This document shows, piece after piece, positions 1 to 6,124 of a stretch of DNA of 6,124 bases. The notes under the pieces are model-generated. The model did not search any database and was not told the origin of the DNA. It saw only the letters and a list, made by a program, of their open reading frames with translations. The translations under genes were made by a program, and so were the position numbers. Source of the stretch: an uncultured Lachnospiraceae bacterium (GTDB lineage Bacteria; Bacillota; Clostridia; Lachnospirales; Lachnospiraceae); the NCBI GenBank assembly GCA_902782965.1, contig CACZPG010000172.1:1-6124 (forward strand). The letters run 5' to 3'. The number at the start of each line of letters is the position of its first letter. Positions within the stretch are counted from its first letter, which is position 1.

Positions 1-2048
1 GCCTTATTGATCAGTTTCATCAGTTCGATAAATATTTCTGATGTTACCTCAGCATCGTCACAGGCTCTGTGGTGATGAGCATTGACGAGGCCGAAATGTT
101 TAGTCAGTCTGTCCAGATCATATTTACCAAGTTCCGGAAGGAATACATAAGCAAGCGTCATTGTATCAAGGGCAGTGAAATCATATTCCAGTCCCAGTCT
201 CTTTGCATTCACCTTGATAAAGGTAGTATCAAAGGTTGCATTATGAGCTACCAGCATGGAACCCTTCGCAAATTCAAGGAATTTTGGAAGGATCACATCA
301 ACGGTAGGAGCATTTCTTACCATCGCATCTGTAATTGAAGTAAGCTTTGTAATGTTGTAAGGAATCGGCACTTCAGGATTTATAAATTCCGAAAATCTTC
401 CGATTACATTTCCGGCTCTGTCCAGTCTGACAGCACCTATCTCTATTATCTTACAGAATTTAAAGGACAGACCTGTTGTCTCAATATCGAATACCGTATA
501 TTCACTGTCAAGTTCCTGACCATGACTGTTCATTACAAGTGTCTTGATGTCATCTACGAAGTAGCCTTCCACACCATAGAGTATCTTGAAATCCTCAGGT
601 GCATTCTTGGCACCGTGAAGATAGTGGTTTGCAGTCGGAAAGTTCTGTACTACTCCGTGGTCTGTTACCGCTATGGCATGATGTCCCCAGTCGATGGCAC
701 GCTGGATAGCATCCTCAACCGAAAGCACAGCATCCATTTCACTCATCTGTGTATGAAGGTGAAGCTCTACTCTCTTCTCCTCAGCCTCATCCTTTCTGCT
801 CTTTCTCGTATCCTGAATACGCTTAATTCCTGTTATGGAACTAAGCAGCAGATCATGTGCAAAATCATCAAATCTCGGTTTACCCTTAATCTGAAGGAAA
901 CAGTTTTCCGGCATTTCTTCACGAATAGCTTCCTCATCTTCAGGAGCAGCAAATATCTTAAAGCCGATCGTATCTGTGAAGTCAGTGATATTACCGGTGA
1001 TAATAATAAGCTTCTTATCCGAACCCTTCTTATTAATCTCCTTAGACTCAATACCAAAAGCCTGACCACGTACAACCACTTCCATAGGAGACTCTTCCTG
1101 AATGGATGCGATAGTTACAACATCGCCCTCTGCATTCTTTCCATAGAAACAATCCAGATCGTTATAGTTATTCTTACGATACTGTTCCACTCTGGCCTTA
1201 TAATCTTTCTTTTTCTCCGCTTCGGTTTTAGTAGAGAAATTAATATTCATATCAGGAGTCAGCACCACCTCATTACTATCTGAGTCGTAGGCTTCTTCCA
1301 GCTTAGTTTCAAGTTCTTTCTTCTTTCTCATTACTTCAGGTTCGTCATCAATATTGTCTGAGAAACCGTCAGCCCCATTCTCTTCATATTCCCCATCACC
1401 GGAATAGGCATTATTCTCAGCCACATATCCTGATACATTTATATCTTCACCCTCTGCAAATTCGCCTCTGGTTCTGAGCTGTTCTCTCAGGAGCTGTTCT
1501 TCCTGAAGCTTCTTCATCTTCTTTTCAGATTCAGCTATTCCGGCAGTGGTGAATTTAACAACAGTCTGAATATTCATTCCGAATCTGGAAGCAAAGAGAT
1601 TATTGAAGAATCTCTCAATATTACCCTTACGAAGCTTGGCCATTGAACCTTCTTCCATAGTAAGGATAAGAGTATTCCCCTCTACTTCTATATCCGCACC
1701 TTTAACAAGAGAGTACTCCACACCGCTCCTGTCCTTAAGCTCACTCATGATGCTGTCTCTGAGAATACTCACCATATTTTTAAGATTATACTTACCCTCA
1801 AGGTAGTATTTCTCTCTGATTTCAACTGTCGACTTACCATATTGTCCAAACACAAAAAGGCGGACCGCATTTTCCGCCTCCTTGATATTCTGTCTTGAAA
1901 TCAGATGTTTCGATTCTATATCTATATAAAGCTTTCCCGAGCTTTTGACCGAGGTCACTCCGGTAACTCTGACATCGTCAAAATACTGATCGATATCGGG
2001 AGGGAGCTTGATACCCGGGAACACGTCCTTGAAATATTTATCTGACAT
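1..2048 (-). CDS. polC: PolC-type DNA polymerase III alpha subunit, N-terminal 682 residues (3' end beyond left edge)
   Basis: This is the replicative DNA polymerase of Bacillota, with built-in 3'-5' proofreading; it acts at the replication fork with the beta clamp. The frame is open from the ATG at 2048 to the left edge (682 codons, no stop). In order: an N-terminal domain (about 1-160), a charged acidic linker (about 165-300), an OB fold (about 322-410), a PHP domain from about 427, and an exonuclease domain inserted in the PHP domain (about 517-680). PHP metal-site residues are present: H430 and H432 in HLHT, D439, D463-H464 in TDHG, and E494. The exonuclease motifs are intact: ExoI FDIETTGL (D521, E523), ExoII VAHNATFD (D607) and ExoIII H660-x4-D665. 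The palm, fingers and clamp-binding parts lie outside the window; full-length PolC is usually about 1,430-1,500 residues. The start follows an AAAGGAAAG ribosome site 9 nt upstream. The order PHP then inserted exonuclease separates PolC from DnaE. Identification is very secure. Confidence 0.97.
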   Translation of the reverse strand, partial: MSDKYFKDVFPGIKLPPDIDQYFDDVRVTGVTSVKSSGKLYIDIESKHLISRQNIKEAENAVRLFVFGQYGKSTVEIREKYYLEGKYNLKNMVSILRDSIMSELKDRSGVEYSLVKGADIEVEGNTLILTMEEGSMAKLRKGNIERFFNNLFASRFGMNIQTVVKFTTAGIAESEKKMKKLQEEQLLREQLRTRGEFAEGEDINVSGYVAENNAYSGDGEYEENGADGFSDNIDDEPEVMRKKKELETKLEEAYDSDSNEVVLTPDMNINFSTKTEAEKKKDYKARVEQYRKNNYNDLDCFYGKNAEGDVVTIASIQEESPMEVVVRGQAFGIESKEINKKGSDKKLIIITGNITDFTDTIGFKIFAAPEDEEAIREEMPENCFLQIKGKPRFDDFAHDLLLSSITGIKRIQDTRKSRKDEAEEKRVELHLHTQMSEMDAVLSVEDAIQRAIDWGHHAIAVTDHGVVQNFPTANHYLHGAKNAPEDFKILYGVEGYFVDDIKTLVMNSHGQELDSEYTVFDIETTGLSFKFCKIIEIGAVRLDRAGNVIGRFSEFINPEVPIPYNITKLTSITDAMVRNAPTVDVILPKFLEFAKGSMLVAHNATFDTTFIKVNAKRLGLEYDFTALDTMTLAYVFLPELGKYDLDRLTKHFGLVNAHHHRACDDAEVTSEIFIELMKLINK

Positions 2049-2157
2049 TTCATGCTTTCCTTTTTAAATAATTGCTTTTTATTTCTGTTATGGCAGGCAT
2101 ATCTGCATACTATGTCTGCAAGTGGCTAGACAGAATGTTCCGTAATGATTAGCCCAA

Positions 2158-2175
2158 AACGATGCACATATCGTT
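2158..2175 (-). repeat. Short perfect inverted repeat in the polC leader
   Basis: AACGAT, a 6-nt spacer, then ATCGTT: a perfect 6-bp inverted repeat lying between the terminator and polC. In minus-strand RNA it is followed by TTTTGG. It could be a minor hairpin backing up the terminator, an operator half-site pair, or chance. No convincing sigma-A promoter with good -35 and -10 boxes was found in 2049-2185, although a promoter for polC would be expected there if the terminator is efficient. Confidence 0.3.
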
Positions 2176-2185
2176 AAATGTGAAG

Positions 2186-2217
2186 AAAACCCCAACGTCG
2201 GCAAACGCTGGGGTTTT
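2186..2217 (-). terminator. Intrinsic (rho-independent) terminator downstream of ispG
   Basis: Read on the minus strand, AAAA-CCCCAGCG, an 8-nt loop, then CGTTGGGG-TTTTCTTC. The 8-bp stem pairs 2206-2213 with 2190-2197 and includes one G-U wobble. Flanking A4/U4 extend it, and a U-rich tail follows the stem. On the plus strand the wobble becomes an A-C mismatch, so the hairpin fits minus-strand RNA better. The stem begins about 70 nt past the ispG stop, where the cdsA-dxr-rseP-ispG transcript would be expected to end. Confidence 0.85.
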
Positions 2218-2284
2218 CGTGTGATTAATTTTGCATACTCAACTTTATTAACCAAGTCGAATATAACACATAACATCTACTAAT

Positions 2285-3343
2285 TCAACCCCAATTATCC
2301 AGTTCTTTCTTCAGTTCACTAAGCAGCTGTTCCTGTGGAACTTTTCTCAGAATCTCACCCTTCTTGAATACCAGTCCTTCGCCATCACCGCCGGCAATTC
2401 CCAGGTCTGCTTCTCTTGCTTCACCGGGACCGTTAACTGCACACCCCATAACAGCCACCTTGATATTCAGATGAGAATAATCTGCTATAAGCTTCTCTGT
2501 CTCATTAGCAAGACCTATCAGATCAATATGTGTTCTTCCGCAGGTTGGACAAGACACAAGTGATATACCATCGTTCTTCAGTCCAAGCGTCTTAAGAATA
2601 AGCTTAGCGGTCTTAACCTCTTCTACAGGATCTCCTGTAAGAGAGACTCTGATTGTATCTCCAATGCCCTGATTAAGTATTATTCCAAGACCAACTGATG
2701 ATTTAATATTCCCACTCCAGAGTGTTCCGGATTCTGTAATACCGACATGAAGCGGATAAGTGGTTCTCTCAGAAATCAGCTGATGTGTCTTAACTGACAT
2801 CAGAACATCTGAGGACTTAATACTGATAACTATGTTATCGTAGTCCTGTTCCTCGATCATTCGAACCTTATCGAGTGCACTCTCAACTATACCCTCAGCT
2901 GTCACACCACCGAACTTATCGATAAACTGCTGCTCCAGGGAGCCGCTGTTAACACCAACTCTGATAGGTATATTCTTTCTTTTGGCAGCATCAACTACAG
3001 CCTTAAGATTCTCCTCACCACCGATATTGCCCGGATTGATTCTTATCTTATCAGCACCATGTTCTATTGCTTCTATTGCAAGCTTATACTGGAAATGTAT
3101 ATCTGCAACAATAGGAATATTGGTCCTCTCCTTAAGCTTGTCAAAAGCCTGCGCAGCTTCTAAAGTATTGGCAGTACATCTCACAATATCGCAGCCTGCT
3201 TTCTCCAGCGCCAGTATCTGAGCAACCGTCGCCTCTATATCAGAAGTCTCGGTATTAGTCATGGACTGGATAGCTATGGGACTTCCACCACCAATCGTAA
3301 CATTTCCAATATTTATCTTTCTTGTATTATCTCTGTATGTCAT
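2285..3343 (-). CDS. ispG: 4-hydroxy-3-methylbut-2-en-1-yl diphosphate synthase (HMBPP synthase, GcpE)
   Basis: IspG is the cytoplasmic [4Fe-4S] enzyme that reductively opens methylerythritol cyclodiphosphate to HMBPP, the penultimate step of the MEP isoprenoid pathway, using electrons from flavodoxin or ferredoxin. At 352 residues it is the compact bacterial form: an N-terminal TIM-barrel (about 1-255) and a C-terminal cluster domain. Cluster ligands are C265 and C268 (SCPTCGR) and C301 in MGCAVNGPGEA, with the conserved glutamate E308 beside them. Family motifs in the barrel include PIAIQSMTNT, VADIHF, IRINPGNIG and GITESGT followed by WSGNIKSSVGLG. The ATG at 3343 is the only reasonable start: an in-frame TGA lies five codons upstream and GAAGGG sits 8 nt before the ATG. 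It is 78 nt downstream of rseP with no terminator between, so it is probably co-transcribed. A hairpin terminator follows it. In Bacillus subtilis this position is held by proS (recalled), so ispG here is the clostridial arrangement. Confidence 0.97.
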   Translation of the reverse strand: MTYRDNTRKINIGNVTIGGGSPIAIQSMTNTETSDIEATVAQILALEKAGCDIVRCTANTLEAAQAFDKLKERTNIPIVADIHFQYKLAIEAIEHGADKIRINPGNIGGEENLKAVVDAAKRKNIPIRVGVNSGSLEQQFIDKFGGVTAEGIVESALDKVRMIEEQDYDNIVISIKSSDVLMSVKTHQLISERTTYPLHVGITESGTLWSGNIKSSVGLGIILNQGIGDTIRVSLTGDPVEEVKTAKLILKTLGLKNDGISLVSCPTCGRTHIDLIGLANETEKLIADYSHLNIKVAVMGCAVNGPGEAREADLGIAGGDGEGLVFKKGEILRKVPQEQLLSELKKELDNWG

Positions 3344-3345
3344 GG

Positions 3346-3384
3346 CTTTAACCCTTCATAATCCTTCTTTTACCCTTCGTAATC
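3346..3384 (-). repeat. Two tandem copies of an 18-nt leader repeat (period 21) carrying the ispG Shine-Dalgarno
   Basis: On the minus strand the sequence before the ispG start reads GATTACGAAGGGTAAAAG (3367-3384), then GATTATGAAGGGTTAAAG (3346-3363). The copies match at 16 of 18 positions with a 21-nt offset. The downstream copy supplies the GAAGGG ribosome site of ispG. The upstream copy puts a second GAAGGG 21 nt further out, too far to serve the same ATG directly. A tandem duplication of the leader is the simplest reading; any regulatory effect is inference. Confidence 0.7.
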
Positions 3385-3389
3385 TTCAT
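3348..3389 (-). CDS. Possible 13-codon leader ORF (MKITKGKRRIMKG) before ispG
   Basis: A short open frame starts at the ATG at 3389 and stops with TAA at 3348-3350, four bases before the ispG ATG. Its predicted peptide has six basic residues out of 13 and no acidic ones. An internal ATG at 3359 in the same frame, preceded by AGAAGGA, would give only MKG. The ORF spans both copies of the 21-nt repeat, which keep its frame because 21 is a multiple of three. The ribosome site before the first ATG is weak (GAAG about 4 nt upstream). It could give translational coupling into ispG or may be a by-product of the repeat; no homology is recognised. Confidence 0.2.
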   Translation of the reverse strand: MKITKGKRRIMKG

Positions 3390-3421
3390 TATTCTTCAGA
3401 TAATTATGATACGAACGTTTA

Positions 3422-4489
3422 CTAGTGTAATACCTTTCCAAGATCATTAAAGAATACAAATATCATTAACAGCATAAGGAGTGCTACTCCGATTCCGTTT
3501 ACTACAGCTTCCCTCTCAGGCGGAACCTTCTTACCTGATATCCCCTCAATCAGAACGAAGAGAATTCTTCCACCATCCAGGGCCGGTATTGGAAGCAGAT
3601 TCATAACTCCGAGATTGGCACTCAGCAGAACCGCGAAATTAATCACATTCAGGAATACTACCAGGAACTGAGCCCATTTGCTTTCATCCTTTGCAGATTC
3701 CTTAGCCTCTTCCATGATATCATTCATGGTATTTCCGATTCCTACAGGTCCCATAAGATCATCCTTGGAACCATGTCCTGTCAGCATCATTCTAAGTGAA
3801 GATACTACGGCCTTCACCTGAAATCTGACTTCCAGTGCAGAATAGTATAACTCTTCCTTGAAACTCTTCGCCATTCTGCCCGTACTCATAAAACCGAAAT
3901 AATAATTTCCGGATTTCTTGTCTTTACGTCTGGTAAGATTAACCTCGTGTATCTCATTGCCTCTCTTATATACAATATCTACAGGCTCGTCAGGTTCATG
4001 CATCATGGAATACAGGGTTATCTCACGATAATTATATATTTTCTCGCCATCCAGACTTACTATCTCATCACCGGATTTCATACCGGCATCCTCTGCGGCA
4101 CTGTCCTCCATAATTGTAGTAATGACAGGAGGATCAATGGTATAGAAATGACATATGATAATCGAAAGCAGAAAAGCAAGAATAAAGTTAAACAGAGGAC
4201 CTGCCAGCGAAACCATAAGCCTTGCAAGGACCGATTTATTATTATATCCGTTTCGGTTCTTAGATTCCTCTCCCATACCTTCCATAAGACAGTATCCACC
4301 AATGGGCAGAGCCCTGATAGAATAATCTATATCGTTTCGGGTCCAGGTTGCAACGGAAGGTCCCATTCCGATGGAGAATTCGTTTACCTTTATTTTATTC
4401 ATTCTGGCAAAAATGTAATGACCGAATTCGTGTACGAAAACTATCAGTCCAAATACCAGGATTATTGAAATTAGATTAGTTATGTCCAT
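3422..4489 (-). CDS. rseP: Site-2 intramembrane zinc metalloprotease (RseP/RasP family)
   Basis: RseP is a membrane-embedded zinc protease of family M50B. It makes the second cut in regulated intramembrane proteolysis of anti-sigma factors and clears remnant signal peptides. The zinc motif HEFGH (H20, E21, H24) lies in the first membrane segment (about 5-25). The C-terminal third ligand is D305 in NLLPIPALDGGRI. One PDZ domain spans about 118-190 (VITTIMEDSAAEDAGMKSGD and onward). Further hydrophobic segments are at about 92-114, 275-297 and 328-348, giving the usual four-helix plan. At 355 residues it is a short single-PDZ Gram-positive form. The start at 4489 follows AGAGGA 4 nt upstream, in the 16-nt gap after the dxr stop, so the two genes should be tightly co-expressed. 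Its targets cannot be told from this window; no sigma or anti-sigma gene is nearby. Confidence 0.95.
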   Translation of the reverse strand: MDITNLISIILVFGLIVFVHEFGHYIFARMNKIKVNEFSIGMGPSVATWTRNDIDYSIRALPIGGYCLMEGMGEESKNRNGYNNKSVLARLMVSLAGPLFNFILAFLLSIIICHFYTIDPPVITTIMEDSAAEDAGMKSGDEIVSLDGEKIYNYREITLYSMMHEPDEPVDIVYKRGNEIHEVNLTRRKDKKSGNYYFGFMSTGRMAKSFKEELYYSALEVRFQVKAVVSSLRMMLTGHGSKDDLMGPVGIGNTMNDIMEEAKESAKDESKWAQFLVVFLNVINFAVLLSANLGVMNLLPIPALDGGRILFVLIEGISGKKVPPEREAVVNGIGVALLMLLMIFVFFNDLGKVLH

Positions 4490-4505
4490 TTCGTCCTCTG
4501 ATTAT

Positions 4506-5678
4506 TTATGCGTTATACTTTCTTCTGAGTAATTCATCTGTCCAGTCACGGGCAGCCAGAATCTCAGACAGAGCAGCATCTTCAACAACTCTGTGCTCTG
4601 ACATTGCATATTCTATCATATCGTAGATTTCAAGAAACTTAATCTTACCTGCAAGGAATGCGGCTACTGCATGTTCATTGGCCTCATTCATTACGGTAGG
4701 CATTGTTCCACCTATGCGGCTTGCCTTCTTCGCAAGTGGTATACCGAGAAATGTATCATAATCCGGCTTGGAAATCTCGATAGATGCTATCTTCGTAAAA
4801 TCAAGCCTTTCCCCGGCAAGATATCTTCTCTCCGGATAGAAAAGCGCATATTGAATCGGCAGTTTCATATCAGGGGTTCCCAGCTGTGCAATAATTGCGC
4901 CATCCTCATACTCAACCGCTGAATGTATGATACTCTGTGGCTGTATAAGTACTTCAATGTCATCAATATCCGTATCGAACAGCCAGTGAGCCTCGATAAC
5001 CTCAAGTCCCTTGTTCACCATACTTGCACTGTCTATGGTTATCTTAGGTCCCATAGACCAGTTCGGATGCTTAAGTGCCTGTTCCACAGTTACATCACTG
5101 AGTTCTTCTCTGGTTCTTCCTCTGAAGGGTCCTCCGGAAGCAGTAAGCAGAATACGACTCAGCCTGTTGTTAATACTTCCAGCCTCAAAAAACGAACGAT
5201 TCCCCTGCAGACTCTGGAATATTGCGCTATGTTCACTGTCCACAGGAAGTATCCTGATTCCTTTGTCTCTGGCAGCCTTCATAACGAGGTGACCTGCTGT
5301 AACAAGAGTTTCCTTGTTTGCAAGAGCTATATCCTTACCGGCTTCAATTGCAGCAAGTGTCGGTTCAACTCCGATCATACCTACAATAGCTGTGACTACC
5401 ATATCAGCACTCTCTTCTGTGGCTACAGCTTTCAGTCCTTCCATTCCGGACAGGATTCTCACATTCATATCAGAAAGGCGAACCCTTAAATCTTCTGCCG
5501 CACTTTCATCTGATACCGCAGCTACTACCGGTCTGAATTCTCTTATCTGTTCTTCCAGAAGCTTAGTATTCTTCCCACATGAAAGCGCGACGACCTTAAG
5601 GTCGTCGTTCGCTCTTACAATATCTAAAGTTTGTGTTCCTATAGAACCTGTGGAACCTATTATAGAGATATTCTTCAT
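4506..5678 (-). CDS. dxr: 1-deoxy-D-xylulose 5-phosphate reductoisomerase
   Basis: Dxr makes 2-C-methyl-D-erythritol 4-phosphate from DXP with NADPH and a divalent metal, the first committed MEP step and the target of fosmidomycin. The NADPH-binding Rossmann motif GSTGSIG is at 8-14, directly after the start, so the N-terminus is complete. The catalytic domain has LANKETLV (119-126), metal ligands D147 and E149 in PVDSEH, and E226 in MVNKGLEVIEAHW. It also has the TASGGPFR loop (179-186) and the flexible substrate-covering loop HPNWSMG (204-210, with W207). The helical C-terminal domain ends at 390, a normal length. All expected catalytic residues are present. The ATG at 5678 has GGAG 8 nt upstream. 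It lies 93 nt after cdsA and 16 nt before rseP, inside the presumed operon. It works in the same pathway as ispG two genes downstream. Confidence 0.98.
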   Translation of the reverse strand: MKNISIIGSTGSIGTQTLDIVRANDDLKVVALSCGKNTKLLEEQIREFRPVVAAVSDESAAEDLRVRLSDMNVRILSGMEGLKAVATEESADMVVTAIVGMIGVEPTLAAIEAGKDIALANKETLVTAGHLVMKAARDKGIRILPVDSEHSAIFQSLQGNRSFFEAGSINNRLSRILLTASGGPFRGRTREELSDVTVEQALKHPNWSMGPKITIDSASMVNKGLEVIEAHWLFDTDIDDIEVLIQPQSIIHSAVEYEDGAIIAQLGTPDMKLPIQYALFYPERRYLAGERLDFTKIASIEISKPDYDTFLGIPLAKKASRIGGTMPTVMNEANEHAVAAFLAGKIKFLEIYDMIEYAMSEHRVVEDAALSEILAARDWTDELLRRKYNA

Positions 5679-5771
5679 TTCATATTCTCCATTTACTATT
5701 ATAATTCAGTTCCTAATTATTGTTTCATATCAGCCGGCTGCAAGTCAAATGTCAGTCTCATCACCCCGGGC

Positions 5772-6124
5772 CTAAAGTACAAAATCAAGCAGGAAATATA
5801 TAATCGGTGCAGTGAATATCATACTGTCAAATCTGTCAAGCACACCACCGTGTCCCGGTATAAGATTTCCATAATCCTTTATATCATTATTTCTCTTAAT
5901 AGCTGATGCCGCCAGGTCTCCTATTACTGCAGGGAGCGCTCCCAACGCACAGATAACAAAAAGCTTCAGCAATATGTAATCTGTTGGTGGAATATGATTC
6001 TTTAGGAACAGTCCGTAGAGAAGTCCCAGAAGACCGGCCCCTATAATTCCTCCGAACAATCCTTCAATACTCTTCTTAGGACTAAGCTTCGGAGACATTT
6101 TATGCTTTCCGAATAATACTCCTA
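5772..6124 (-). CDS. cdsA: Phosphatidate cytidylyltransferase (CDP-diglyceride synthase), C-terminal part (start beyond right edge)
   Basis: CdsA is an integral membrane enzyme that converts phosphatidic acid and CTP to CDP-diacylglycerol, the precursor of the anionic phospholipids. The last 116 residues are present, and the frame is still open at the right edge. The visible ATG at 6098 is internal: the codons before it read GVLFGKHK, which continues family-typical sequence (FGKHKxSPKLSPKKSIEG). The CDS signature is intact near the C-terminus: SAIKR, then KDYGNLIPGHGGVLDRFDS, with the lysine-aspartate and the HGG-x-x-DRxD metal- and substrate-binding residues. Hydrophobic segments flank it, including a terminal IFTAPIIYFLLDFVL helix. 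It ends with TAG, the normal end for the family. Upstream neighbours, by clostridial convention, would be uppS and frr outside the window. No terminator separates it from dxr. Confidence 0.96.
   Translation of the reverse strand, partial: GVLFGKHKMSPKLSPKKSIEGLFGGIIGAGLLGLLYGLFLKNHIPPTDYILLKLFVICALGALPAVIGDLAASAIKRNNDIKDYGNLIPGHGGVLDRFDSMIFTAPIIYFLLDFVL

Noticed and set aside
522..1283. Plus-strand open frame of 253 codons
   Set aside because: It lies wholly antisense to polC, whose minus-strand frame is continuous and carries the OB and PHP motifs. The predicted protein has no recognisable domain and no ribosome site.
2088..2276. Minus-strand open frame of 62 codons between ispG and polC
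   Set aside because: It runs straight through the intrinsic terminator hairpin, has no ribosome site near its ATG and resembles no known protein.
3947..4468. Plus-strand open frame of 173 codons
   Set aside because: It is antisense to the N-terminal half of rseP, including the HEFGH zinc motif and PDZ domain; a shadow of the real gene.
4923..5489. Plus-strand open frame of 188 codons, with others at 5011-5292 and 5314-5775
   Set aside because: All are antisense to dxr, which is complete with intact catalytic residues. Their compositions (rich in Ser, Cys, Leu) are typical of reverse-complement reading.
5698..5703. Perfect TATAAT on the minus strand before dxr
   Set aside because: Transcription from it would start almost on the dxr ribosome site, leaving hardly any leader, and no acceptable -35 box stands 16-18 nt upstream. 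More likely chance in an A+T-rich spacer.
5728..5740. Palindromic CAGCCGGCTG in the cdsA-dxr spacer
   Set aside because: With no loop it makes a poor hairpin and there is no U tract after it, so it is not a terminator. A single 10-bp palindrome is weak evidence for an operator.
6096..6098. ATG at 6098 as the start of a small 108-residue membrane protein
   Set aside because: The same frame continues upstream to the window edge with CdsA-like residues (GVLFGKHK), so this methionine is internal to cdsA.

Overview
The window is an ordinary-looking chromosomal housekeeping segment from a low-to-moderate G+C Bacillota. The order cdsA-dxr-rseP-ispG-polC, a PolC-type replicative polymerase and the protein sequences fit Clostridia, most likely a member of Lachnospiraceae. 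The family-level placement is inference from gene order and sequence style, not from a search. All five genes are on the minus strand, so they are transcribed from the right edge of the window towards the left edge.

In transcription order (right to left): the 3' end of cdsA (CDP-diglyceride synthase; its start lies beyond the right edge); a 93-nt spacer; dxr (DXP reductoisomerase, 390 aa); a 16-nt spacer; rseP (site-2 membrane protease, 355 aa); a 78-nt spacer with a tandemly repeated leader just before the ispG start; ispG (HMBPP synthase, 352 aa); a 236-nt spacer with a clear intrinsic terminator; and polC (DNA polymerase III alpha subunit), of which the first 682 codons are present before the left edge cuts it.

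The genes cover phospholipid precursor activation (CdsA), the second and the penultimate steps of the MEP isoprenoid pathway (Dxr, IspG), regulated intramembrane proteolysis (RseP) and chromosome replication (PolC). cdsA, dxr, rseP and ispG are probably one transcript, since no terminator is seen between them. The terminator after ispG suggests that polC is at least partly uncoupled from that transcript, by a promoter of its own or by read-through.

No RNA gene, mobile element, CRISPR array or recognisable novel system was found. No gene-free stretch exceeds 300 nt. The points worth a second look are small: the 21-nt repeat and 13-codon ORF before ispG, the ispG/polC terminator, and a long acidic linker in PolC.
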